A DNA stretch of 64,000 nucleotides, from the NCBI RefSeq assembly GCF_036226505.1, contig NZ_CP108484.1:5580001-5644000 (forward strand), read 5' to 3'. This document shows positions 27,712 to 35,365 of this stretch, piece by piece. The notes beneath the pieces are model-generated. The model was not told where the DNA came from. It saw nothing but the letters and a program-made list of their open reading frames with translations, and did no database searches. Source of the stretch: Kitasatospora sp. NBC_01246. GTDB lineage: Bacteria; Actinomycetota; Actinomycetes; Streptomycetales; Streptomycetaceae. Each line of letters starts with the position of its first letter. Within the stretch, counting starts at the first letter, position 1. Made by a program: the position numbers and the translations under genes.

Positions 27712-28332
27712 GTGCGCATCTCGGAGTTGAGCCGTCGTAGCGAGGTCCCGATCGCGACGATCAAGTACTACCTGCGCGAGGGACTGCTGCCGCCCGGCCG
27801 CTCCACCTCCGCGACCCAGGCCGAGTACGACGAGACCCATCTGCGCAGGCTGCGGCTGGTCCGGGCGCTGATCGGGGTGCGGGGGCTCAGTGTGAGCGCC
27901 ACCAAGGAGGTGCTGGGCGCGATCGCCGCGCACGGCGGCGAGCAGCACCAGGTGCTCGGCCTGGCGGTCGGCGCCCGGCCGGCCGACGAGGACGCGGCCC
28001 GGCCGGCCGCCGCCCCGGGCGCGGCGGAGGTCGACGCGCTGATCGCGGAGCTGGGCTGGGAGGTCTCGCCGTACGCGCCGGCCCGGGCAGTGCTGGGGGA
28101 GACCCTGGAGACCCTCCGCTCGCTCGGCGAACCCGTCGACCGGCACACCCTGCTCCCCTACGCGGAACTCGCCGCGCGCACCGCCGTCCTCGACCTCGAC
28201 CAGCTCCGGACCAGCGACGACCCCCTCGAACAGGCCGAACGCGCCCTGCTCCTGACCGTCCTGCTGGAGCCCGCCCTGCTCGCCCTGCGCCGGCTGGCCC
28301 AGGAGAACGAGTCCGCCCGCCGAAACGCCTGA
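27712..28332 (+). CDS. MerR-family transcriptional regulator
   Basis: 206 aa from GTG 27712. The N-terminal MerR winged helix is MRISELSRRSEVPIATIKYYLREGLLPPG (1-29), followed by YDETHLRRLRLVRALIGVRGLSV. The C-terminal part is a helical effector domain without the metal-binding Cys of MerR/CueR. It probably controls itself and the divergent DUF3291 gene through the dyad at 27658. Confidence 0.9.
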   Translation: MRISELSRRSEVPIATIKYYLREGLLPPGRSTSATQAEYDETHLRRLRLVRALIGVRGLSVSATKEVLGAIAAHGGEQHQVLGLAVGARPADEDAARPAAAPGAAEVDALIAELGWEVSPYAPARAVLGETLETLRSLGEPVDRHTLLPYAELAARTAVLDLDQLRTSDDPLEQAERALLLTVLLEPALLALRRLAQENESARRNA

Positions 28333-28391
28333 GCCGATCAGGTCGCGGGCGAGGCAGGGGGACGGGCGTTCGAGCGTAGGCGGAGGCGAGC

Positions 28392-28496
28392 TTGTCGCTG
28401 GTCATCACCAGCGGCCGCCAGATCGGCCGCATCGAACTGCGCGAGGCCACCGCGGCGGGCTCGGACGCGGAGTACCGCGAGGAGGACTTCCGGTGA
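28392..28496 (+). pseudogene. Possible orphan C-terminal gene remnant
   Basis: An open frame of 34 codons ending TGA at 28496 reads LSLVITSGRQIGRIELREATAAGSDAEYREEDFR in two overlapping pieces (LSLVITSGRQIGRIEL then REATAAGSDAEYREEDFR). It has protein-like composition and GC-rich third positions but is cut by an in-frame TAG at 28377-28379 and lacks a normal start. It looks like the tail of a lost gene left at the boundary of the P450/S9 cluster. I do not recognise the family. Confidence 0.3.
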
Positions 28497-28547
28497 ACTC
28501 CGCCACCGCGTGACCCTCGTCCACCGCGGTCTTCTCGGAAGGCCAGG

Positions 28548-29825
28548 TCAGTCCGGGGCCCCGGTGGCCTGGAGGCGGCGCAGGGCCAGGATCAGATTGC
28601 CGCTGCCGAACGTCGCGAGCGCGGCGACGCCCCACAGGGTCGCCGCGACACCGGCCCGGTCCAGCACGGCGCCCGCGGCCAGGAAGCCCAGCGGCCCGGC
28701 CAGGGCGCTGATCGTGACCACGGCCTGCAACACCTTGGGCCCGAAGCCGTCCGGCAGCCGGGCGGAGAGCAGTCCCATCAGCGGCGCGTTCGCCAGGGGC
28801 GCGGCGGCCGCTGACAGGCCGACGGCGACGACGAGCATGCCGGCCGACACGGGCACCAGGAGCGTCCACAGGGGCAGTGCGACGCAGACCAGGGCCGTAC
28901 AGGCGAGTCGTACGGGGGCGACCCGTGCCGCCAGCACATAGGCGGCCACCGAGCCCACCAGGCCACCGGCGCCATGGGCGGCGACCAGCAGGCCGCCGAC
29001 CCTGGCGTCCCCCTCGAACCGGGCGAACGCCAGCACCGGCATGGTGATCATCAGGGTTCGCAGCATCAGCCCGAACACCACGGTGGACAGCATCGCCCGG
29101 CTCAGGAACCAGTCGCCGCACAGGTGCCGTACCCCCGCCCACAGGCCTTGGGGCCCGGCTGCGGACCCTCCGTCCCCGCCACCCCCTGCCGGGACGCGGC
29201 GCAGCAGCAGCAACCCGGAGAAGGCGAACGAGGCCGCGTCCAGCCACACCACCGATGTGGTCCCCACCAGCGGGATCAGCGCGCCCGCGAGCGCCGGTCC
29301 GGCGAACGCCGAGCCGTTCTGCACACCTGCCAGCGCGCTGTTCGCGCGGGCCAGAGAGCGGGCGTGCGGGCTCAGCAGTTCCATCGCCAGCACCCGCTGT
29401 GCCGCGTGGTACGGAACGGCCAGCGCCCCGAGCGCCGTGACGATCGCCACGATGACGGCCAGATTGAGCGCGCCCAGGGTCTGCAGCAGCGGGATCAGCG
29501 CCACCACCGGAGCGCGGGCGAGGTCGGAGACGACCATGGTCCGGCGGGCGCCCAGGCGCTGGATGACCTCTCCGCCCGCGAAGCCGAGCAGCGCCATGGG
29601 CAGCACCTGGGCCGCGAAGACCAGGCCCGCCCGGGTGGCCGAGCCGGTGCTCTCCAGCACCAGCCAGGGCAGCGCGAGCATGGTCATCTGGGTACCCAAG
29701 GCCGTCACCGCGCCCGCGACATAGACCGCCGTCAGCGCACGGCTCGGCCTGCCACCCGCTGTACCGTTCGGGGCTCCGCCGGGTGGGACGGGGGCTGCGT
29801 CGGGCCGGGTCGCCGCGATCGTCAT
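28548..29825 (-). CDS. MFS transporter of the peptide/P450 cluster
   Basis: 425 aa with about 12 hydrophobic spans; EntS/MdfA-like efflux type (ALGTQMTMLALPWLVLESTGSATRAGLVFAAQVLPMAL, GGEVIQRLGARRTMVVSDLARA). ATG 29825 follows AAGGGG at about 7 nt. It is divergent from the S9 peptidase gene across 232 bp. The obvious inference is export of the product made by the S9 / peptide / P450 set, with self-resistance as an alternative. Confidence 0.85.
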   Translation of the reverse strand: MTIAATRPDAAPVPPGGAPNGTAGGRPSRALTAVYVAGAVTALGTQMTMLALPWLVLESTGSATRAGLVFAAQVLPMALLGFAGGEVIQRLGARRTMVVSDLARAPVVALIPLLQTLGALNLAVIVAIVTALGALAVPYHAAQRVLAMELLSPHARSLARANSALAGVQNGSAFAGPALAGALIPLVGTTSVVWLDAASFAFSGLLLLRRVPAGGGGDGGSAAGPQGLWAGVRHLCGDWFLSRAMLSTVVFGLMLRTLMITMPVLAFARFEGDARVGGLLVAAHGAGGLVGSVAAYVLAARVAPVRLACTALVCVALPLWTLLVPVSAGMLVVAVGLSAAAAPLANAPLMGLLSARLPDGFGPKVLQAVVTISALAGPLGFLAAGAVLDRAGVAATLWGVAALATFGSGNLILALRRLQATGAPD

Positions 29826-30057
29826 CGGGTCGCCCCTTTCTCCTCGGTGGGTCCGGGACATGTGGTCGCCCCCGCACCCTGTCGCCCGCCCCCCGTCCGG
29901 TGCCAGGGAAGGACCGGCAGCAGCTCACGGTCGGTGCCGCTGCGCCTTCTTCCCTTGCCACGCAGCCCGCCCGACCGGCAGTGTGATGGCCGTCGGAGCC
30001 CACCACAGCCAAGGCCACCGGCGGCGGAAGCGGACACCGACGAAGGGAGGGACGGCG

Positions 30058-32034
30058 ATGAGCGGCGGTATCGGAACGGCGGTGCACGTCCCGTCCTTCG
30101 CCGCCCGCGACGGACGGCGAGCGGTCGAGACCCGGTATGTGGACGGTCTCCCGCAGATCGTGGCCTGGGACCTGACGACGGACCAGCGCCGCCAGGCGAC
30201 CACGGCACCGCTGGGTGTGGAGACCGCCGCCATCGAGCCGGACGGCCACGGCCTGTGGTGGTTCGACGCCGCTCCCGGCGGTCAAGGCCGCTGGCTGCGC
30301 GGGCCGTTCGAGGGTGGGCACCCGCGCCCGGCGCTCGACGGCGTACCCGCCGGGCGGATGCACGGCCTGGCCTTCGACCCCCGCGGCGGCCTCGCCGCCG
30401 TCGGCGTCGGGGTCGCGGACCGCTCGCGGCACTACCTCGGCCGACCGGGCGAGCGCGCCCGCCTGGTGGCCGAGGAGCCCGGCTATGCGGCAGTGGTGGG
30501 CCTGGCCCCCGGCGGCGGACTGCTGGCCACCGCGGGGGGCCAGGCCGGACCGGCCGCGGTCCGGCTGTGGTCACCGGCCTCCGGCGTTCTCGTGGACGCC
30601 ATCCCCGGCGCAGCGGGGGACGGCGACGGCGGCGCGGTGTGGGCGCTGGGCTTCCGCCCGGACCTCACCACCGCACGACCGGAACTGCTGCTCGTCCTCG
30701 AACGCGCGGGCCGCTACACCCTGGCCTTCTGGCGGCAGGGCGAGGGGATCCGTACGCACGGTCCCGGCTCCGCCCTCGACTTCGATACGGAGATCACCGC
30801 CTGCTGGTACGGGCCCGGCCGCACGGCACTGGTCCAGCAGGACCGGGCGGGACGCAGCCGCCTGCTCCGCGCCGACCTCGACCGCGGTACGACGACGGTG
30901 CTTCCCACGCCCGAGGGCACGATCATCGACTTCTCCTGCGCACCCGACCGCACGGTCCACTGCCTGTGGAGCCGCGACGGCGAACCGCCCCGGCCACTGA
31001 TCTGCCACCCGGAAAGCCCGGAGAGCCCGGAGAGCCCGGAGAGCGCGGAGCACCCGGAACCCCCGGAACGTCCCGACCGCTCCGGTCCTTCCGACCGCTC
31101 CGACCGCTCCGACCGCTCCGGCCGCTCCACGACGGCGTCACGCTGCACGGCGCCCGGCGGACCGACCGGATCCAGGCGCCGCGAGCTGTGGACACGCCGG
31201 CCGTACGGGCAGATCCACAGCTTCGTGGCCACCCCGCCCGGCCGCAGGGCGGGCAGCCGCCCCTGGCCGACGGTCTTCCTCGTCCACGGCGGGCCCCACA
31301 CCCACGACCGGGACGCCTATGACGCCCGGACCGAGGCCCTGGTCCGGGCCGGATTCGCCGTGGTGCGCACCAACTACCGCGGCTCGACGGGCTACGGCCC
31401 CCGCTGGCGGGACGACTTCGGCCACCGGGTCGGCCTCGCCCAGCTCGAAGACCTCGCCGCGGTGCGCGGCCACCTCATCGACGCGGGAGTCTCGGAGCCG
31501 GGCCGTACCGGCCTGTGCGGCTACTCCTGGGGCGGTTATCTGACGCTGCTGGCGATGGGCGTCCAGCCCCGGCTGTGGGACGTCGGGCTGGCCGTCGCCC
31601 CGGTGGCCGACTACACGGCGGCGTACCGGGCGACGACGCCGGCGCTGCGGGAGGTCGACGACCGCCTCTTCGGAGGCACCCCCGAGCAGGTGCCGCACCG
31701 CTATCGCGCGGCCTGCCCGATGACCTATGTGGGCCGCGTACGCGGCCCGCTCTTCCTCGCCGCCTCGGCGGACGACGAGAAGTGCCCTCCGGAACAGATC
31801 GAGCGCTATCTCGCCGCGCTGCGGCGCCGCGACGTCCCGCATCGCGTCCGGTGGCTCGGCGGCGGACACGACGTGGGCCGTGACCCAGCCGGACACGCCG
31901 CCGCCTGGGCCGCCATGGTGCGCTACGCCGACGACACGCTGCGCGCCTCCCCCAGAACCGCCGACCGCCGCGACATCGGGCGGACCGGCTCGCACCACCC
32001 CGTCCACCACACCGAAGAAAGGTCAACCCCATGA
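30058..32034 (+). CDS. S9 prolyl-oligopeptidase-family peptidase
   Basis: 658 aa from ATG 30058 (AGGGAGG upstream). An N-terminal beta-propeller (to about residue 315), then a repetitive linker of 13 tripeptides (about 319-357), then an alpha/beta-hydrolase domain with FLVHGGPH, RGSTGYG, nucleophile GYSWGG (Ser 490), Asp 572/573 (SADDEKCPP) and His 604 (GGGHDV). No signal peptide, so it is cytoplasmic. Relatives cut short peptides, often after Pro, and prolyl oligopeptidases remove leaders in some class III lanthipeptide pathways. Its stop overlaps the ATG of the 56-residue peptide gene (ATGA, 32031-32034), which makes that peptide its probable substrate. Confidence 0.88.
   Translation: MSGGIGTAVHVPSFAARDGRRAVETRYVDGLPQIVAWDLTTDQRRQATTAPLGVETAAIEPDGHGLWWFDAAPGGQGRWLRGPFEGGHPRPALDGVPAGRMHGLAFDPRGGLAAVGVGVADRSRHYLGRPGERARLVAEEPGYAAVVGLAPGGGLLATAGGQAGPAAVRLWSPASGVLVDAIPGAAGDGDGGAVWALGFRPDLTTARPELLLVLERAGRYTLAFWRQGEGIRTHGPGSALDFDTEITACWYGPGRTALVQQDRAGRSRLLRADLDRGTTTVLPTPEGTIIDFSCAPDRTVHCLWSRDGEPPRPLICHPESPESPESPESAEHPEPPERPDRSGPSDRSDRSDRSGRSTTASRCTAPGGPTGSRRRELWTRRPYGQIHSFVATPPGRRAGSRPWPTVFLVHGGPHTHDRDAYDARTEALVRAGFAVVRTNYRGSTGYGPRWRDDFGHRVGLAQLEDLAAVRGHLIDAGVSEPGRTGLCGYSWGGYLTLLAMGVQPRLWDVGLAVAPVADYTAAYRATTPALREVDDRLFGGTPEQVPHRYRAACPMTYVGRVRGPLFLAASADDEKCPPEQIERYLAALRRRDVPHRVRWLGGGHDVGRDPAGHAAAWAAMVRYADDTLRASPRTADRRDIGRTGSHHPVHHTEERSTP
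31012..31128 (+). repeat. 9-bp minisatellite (13 units) inside the S9 peptidase gene
   Basis: Thirteen consecutive 9-mers, first GAGAGCCCG-like then GACCGCTCC-like, encode tripeptides ESP x3, ESA, EHP, EPP, ERP, DRS, GPS, DRS x3, GRS. Copy-number change would stay in frame. The repeats form a charged, flexible linker between propeller and catalytic domain. Confidence 0.9.
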
Positions 32035-32201
32035 AGCGTCACGGACTGCGCGTCGACCCCATCAGCGCCACCGAGCGGGAGCGCGGGATCATCATTCCGC
32101 CGGACCACCAGCTCACCCTGGACAAGGCGGTCCCGGTCCGGCCGAACGGCCAGGCGCGGACCTGCACCACCACCCGCACGGAGAAGAACGCGGAGAAGTA
32201 G
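32031..32201 (+). CDS. 56-residue peptide, candidate RiPP precursor
   Basis: Starts MKRHGLRVDPISATERERG and ends ARTCTTTRTEKNAEK. It is a real gene by three signs: 53 of 56 codons end in G or C, AAAGG lies 8 nt before the ATG, and the ATG overlaps the S9 stop. A charged leader-like half contains IIIPPDHQLTLDKAVPVRP with several Pro residues, possible S9 cleavage sites. The C-terminal part (about 41-56) has one Cys in a Thr-rich TCTTTRT stretch. There is no Trp, Tyr or Phe, unlike tryptorubin-, cittilin- or biarylitide-type P450 substrates. I do not recognise the family; precursor status rests on size and context. Confidence 0.7.
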   Translation: MKRHGLRVDPISATERERGIIIPPDHQLTLDKAVPVRPNGQARTCTTTRTEKNAEK

Positions 32202-32233
32202 TCGCCTCTGCAGTGAGCCCAAGCAGCGCCGTA

Positions 32234-32259
32234 GCGGGGTGCCATGCCCGGCACCCCGC
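32234..32259 (+). terminator. Perfect 10-bp hairpin between peptide and P450 genes (attenuator)
   Basis: GCGGGGTGCC (32234-32243) pairs with GGCACCCCGC (32250-32259), loop ATGCCC. There is no U-tract. A partial terminator or 3'-stabilising hairpin here would raise peptide mRNA relative to P450 mRNA, an arrangement common downstream of RiPP precursor genes. Confidence 0.6.
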
Positions 32260-32297
32260 CGCGGCGCCGGCCGTGCCGGTGAGGACAGGAGAACATC

Positions 32298-33605
32298 ATG
32301 ACCACAGCTACGGCAGCGACGGCAGCACCCCGGACGAACGGTCCCCGGCCGGAGAAGCACCGGCCGGACAAGCCCGAGACGACGGAACCGCGCCAGAACC
32401 CGCCGACGTTCCTCAGCGACCCGTACCCGACCCTGGCCAGGATGCGGCAATCGGCCCCGGTCTCCGTGCTGCACAGCGACGGCGGCCTGCGACTGTGGAT
32501 CATCCCGCGCTACGACGATGTCCGGGCCGCGCTCTTCGACCCCCGCTTCGCGCAGGACGTGCGGCGTGCCCAGGCCCTGGCCGACAGCCGGGTCGAGGGC
32601 GTCAACCTGGGCACCGAGATCACCCATATGCTCAGCAGCGATCCTCCCGACCACACCCGCCTCCGCCGCGTGGTCCAGGCGGCGTTCAGCCGCAAGCGCG
32701 TCGAGGCGATGCGACCGATGGTCGAGCGCATCACCCTCGAACTCCTCGACGGGCTGGACGCGGCAGCCACGCGCCACACGACCCGCACCACCACCGCCAC
32801 GGTGGACCTGGTACGTGACTTCGCCTTCCCGCTGCCCATCCTCGTCGTCTGCGAACTGCTCGGCTTCCCGCCCGAGGACCGCGACCTCTACCGGAAGTGG
32901 TCGACCGCCATCGTCACCCAGGAGGGCGACCACACGGCGTTCCAACAAGCCGTCCAGGAGATGGGCTCGTACGTCCTGGCCATCGCCGACCGGCGTATCC
33001 GCCGCAATGACCGTCCCGCCGATCTGCTCACCGAGCTGCTGGAAGCCCGCGAGCGCGGAGAGCTGACGGACGACGAAATCGTGGGCATGGTCGCCCTGCT
33101 GCTGATCGGCGGCCATGAGACCACCGTGAACCTGCTGGGCACCTCCTGCCTCGCGCTGCTGCGCGATCCCGGCCAGGCCGCCTGGCTGCGCGCCGATCTC
33201 ACCCGGATGCCCAGGGCCGTCGAGGAGTTCCTGCGCTACGACTCCCCCATCTGCATGGCCACCACCCGCTTCACCACCGAGCCGGTGGACGTCGGCGGGG
33301 TGGAGATCCCGCAGGACGAGTTCGTGCTGCTGTCCCTCGGCGCGGCCAACCGCGACCCGGCGCGCTTCCAGGACCCCGACCGCCTCATCCTCGACCGCCG
33401 GGACGCCGGCCATCTCGCCTTCGGCGGTGGCATCCACCGCTGCCTCGGGGCCCTGCTCGGCAAGCTGGAGACCGAGATCGCGCTCACCGCGCTCCTCACC
33501 CGCTTCCCCGGAACGACCCTGGCCTGCCAGGAGCGCGACCTGCGCTGGCGCAACACGATGATGCTGCGCGGCTTGGAGGCGCTGCCCCTCACCCTGCGCC
33601 GCTGA
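32298..33605 (+). CDS. Cytochrome P450
   Basis: 435 aa, soluble bacterial CYP. I-helix LLIGGHETTVN (Glu 274-Thr 275), K-helix ExxR at Glu 310-Arg 313 (EEFLRY), and haem-binding loop FGGGIHRCLG with axial Cys 382. The first 40 residues are a Pro/Lys/Arg-rich tail (TTATAATAAPRTNGPRPEKH) absent from most CYPs; it may bind a partner or peptide. AGGAG precedes ATG 32298. It would need ferredoxin and reductase from elsewhere. In this cluster it is the only oxidising enzyme, so it is the likely modifier of the 56-residue peptide or of a small molecule. Confidence 0.93.
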   Translation: MTTATAATAAPRTNGPRPEKHRPDKPETTEPRQNPPTFLSDPYPTLARMRQSAPVSVLHSDGGLRLWIIPRYDDVRAALFDPRFAQDVRRAQALADSRVEGVNLGTEITHMLSSDPPDHTRLRRVVQAAFSRKRVEAMRPMVERITLELLDGLDAAATRHTTRTTTATVDLVRDFAFPLPILVVCELLGFPPEDRDLYRKWSTAIVTQEGDHTAFQQAVQEMGSYVLAIADRRIRRNDRPADLLTELLEARERGELTDDEIVGMVALLLIGGHETTVNLLGTSCLALLRDPGQAAWLRADLTRMPRAVEEFLRYDSPICMATTRFTTEPVDVGGVEIPQDEFVLLSLGAANRDPARFQDPDRLILDRRDAGHLAFGGGIHRCLGALLGKLETEIALTALLTRFPGTTLACQERDLRWRNTMMLRGLEALPLTLRR

Positions 33606-33699
33606 CCCCCCCGACCCGGTGCGCGGACGGAGGCCTAGCGGGGAAAGCGGGAGGCCGCGGTACGCCAGGCGCCGGCTCCGTCCGCCGCGAGACCGGAAA

Positions 33700-33728
33700 T
33701 CCCTGGTCGGCATGGTGCGGACCAGGGA
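33700..33728 (+). terminator. 9-bp hairpin after the P450 gene
   Basis: TCCCTGGTC (33700-33708) pairs with GACCAGGGA (33720-33728). It lies about 95 bp after the P450 stop and before the convergent serine dehydratase gene. No other gene is visible in 33606-33852. Confidence 0.45.
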
Positions 33729-33852
33729 TCTGCCAGGGAGTCCTCAGGGAGGTTCAGAGCTGTCCGAGGGGCCTTTCAGGCACTTCGGGCCGTGTGCGCA
33801 GAGAGGGACCTGGCAGCTCTGACGGAGAAATCATGCAGGTCGGCACACTTGC

Positions 33853-35220
33853 CTAGCACTCGATGACGTTGACGGCGAGGCCGCCGCGCGAGGTCTCCTT
33901 GTACTTGATCTTCATGTCGGCGCCGGTCTCCTTCATGGTCTTGATCGCCTTGTCGAGGGAGACGTGGTGGCGGCCGTCGCCGCGCAGGGCCATCCGGGCG
34001 GCGGTGACGGCCTTGACCGAGGCCATGCCGTTGCGCTCGATGCAGGGGATCTGGACCAGGCCGCCGACCGGGTCGCAGGTGAGGCCCAGGTTGTGCTCGA
34101 TGCCGATCTCGGCGGCGTTCTCGACCTGCTCGGGGGAACCGCCGAGGACCTCGGCGAGGCCGCCGGCCGCCATCGAGCAGGCGGAGCCGACCTCGCCCTG
34201 GCAGCCCACCTCGGCGCCGGAGATCGAGGCGTTCTCCTTGAAGAGCATGCCGATCGCACCGGCGGCGAGCAGGAAGCGGACGATGCCGTCCTCGTCCGCG
34301 CCCGGGATGAAGTTCAGGTAGTAGTGCAGCACGGCGGGGATGATCCCGGCCGCGCCGTTGGTGGGCGCGGTGACGACCCGGCGGCCGGAGGCGTTCTCCT
34401 CGTTGACGGCCATCGCGTAGAGAGTCACCCACTCCATGGCGTTGGCCGGGCCGATGCCCTCGGCGCGCAGGGCGCGGGCGCCCGAGGCGGCGCGGCGGCG
34501 CACCTTGAGGCCGCCGGGGAGGATGCCCTCGCGGGACATCCCGGCCCGCACGCACTCCTGCATGACGCGCCAGATCTCCAGCAGCCCGGCCCGGATCTCC
34601 TCCTCGCTGCGCCAGGCCTTCTCGTTCTCCAGCATCAGGCCGGAGATGGACAGGCCGGTCTCGCGGCTGAGGCGGAGCAGCTCGTCGCCGGTGCGGAAGG
34701 GGTACTTCAGCACGGTGTCGTCCGGCTTCACGCGGTCCGCGCCCAGCGCGTCCTCGTCGACGACGAAGCCGCCGCCGACCGAGTAGTAGGTCTTCTCCAG
34801 CAGCAGGCCGCCGTCGGCGTCGAAGGCCCAGAGGGTCATCCCGTTGGCGTGGTACGGCAGCGAGCGGCGCCGGTGCAGGATCAGCTGGGTGCCCGGGTCG
34901 AAGTCGATCGGGTGGGCGCCGAGCAGGTCGAGCCGCTTCTCGGCGGTGATCCGCTCGACGTCCCGGTCGGCCTGGTCGACGTCGACCGTGCGGGGGGAGT
35001 TGCCCTCCAGGCCCAGCAGGACGGCCTTCGGGGTGCCGTGGCCGTGGCCGGTGGCGCCCAGCGAGCCGAAGAGCTCGGCGCGGACGCTCGCCACCCCGGT
35101 CAGCAGGTCCTCGGACTTCAGGCGGCGGGCGAACATCCGGGCGGCGCGCATCGGGCCGACGGTGTGGGAACTCGACGGGCCGATGCCGATGGAGAAGAGG
35201 TCGAAGACGCTGATGGCCAC
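33853..35220 (-). CDS. sdaA: L-serine ammonia-lyase, iron-sulfur type
   Basis: 455 aa, single-chain L-serine dehydratase converting serine to pyruvate and ammonia. The N-terminal beta domain begins AISVFDLFSIGIGPSSSHTVGPM; the C-terminal alpha domain carries the cluster-ligand regions GCQGEVGSACSMA and LTCDPVGGLVQIPCIERN. Start is GTG 35220 with AAGGA 8 nt upstream. It follows glyA on the same strand behind an 18-bp hairpin, and completes a glycine-to-serine-to-pyruvate route with gcvT, gcvH and glyA. Confidence 0.93.
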   Translation of the reverse strand: MAISVFDLFSIGIGPSSSHTVGPMRAARMFARRLKSEDLLTGVASVRAELFGSLGATGHGHGTPKAVLLGLEGNSPRTVDVDQADRDVERITAEKRLDLLGAHPIDFDPGTQLILHRRRSLPYHANGMTLWAFDADGGLLLEKTYYSVGGGFVVDEDALGADRVKPDDTVLKYPFRTGDELLRLSRETGLSISGLMLENEKAWRSEEEIRAGLLEIWRVMQECVRAGMSREGILPGGLKVRRRAASGARALRAEGIGPANAMEWVTLYAMAVNEENASGRRVVTAPTNGAAGIIPAVLHYYLNFIPGADEDGIVRFLLAAGAIGMLFKENASISGAEVGCQGEVGSACSMAAGGLAEVLGGSPEQVENAAEIGIEHNLGLTCDPVGGLVQIPCIERNGMASVKAVTAARMALRGDGRHHVSLDKAIKTMKETGADMKIKYKETSRGGLAVNVIEC

Positions 35221-35279
35221 GGAGGACGTCCTTGTCTGGTCTCGTGGAAGGACTTGCAGGCGGGGTGCTGACACGGAAC

Positions 35280-35317
35280 GGGGCACCGCGCGCACTGTCC
35301 AGTGTGCGCGGTGCCCC
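35280..35317 (-). terminator. 18-bp hairpin between glyA and sdaA
   Basis: The left arm 35280-35297 and right arm 35300-35317 form an 18-bp stem with one mismatch and a 2-nt apex. It sits 48 bp beyond the glyA stop and would limit read-through from the riboswitch-controlled operon into sdaA. Confidence 0.65.
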
Positions 35318-35365
35318 GGAATCCCAGGTGACCAGGCGGGGTGAGCCCGGTCACCCGTGTCCGAA

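Noticed and set aside
32031..32201. Graspetide (ATP-grasp) precursor
   Set aside because: Thr-rich then Glu-containing end resembles such cores, but no ATP-grasp ligase is in the window, and the neighbours are a P450 and an S9 peptidase.
32031..32201. Linaridin or lanthipeptide precursor
   Set aside because: One Cys and several Thr, but no LanB/C/M/KC, CypH/CypL or decarboxylase genes nearby.
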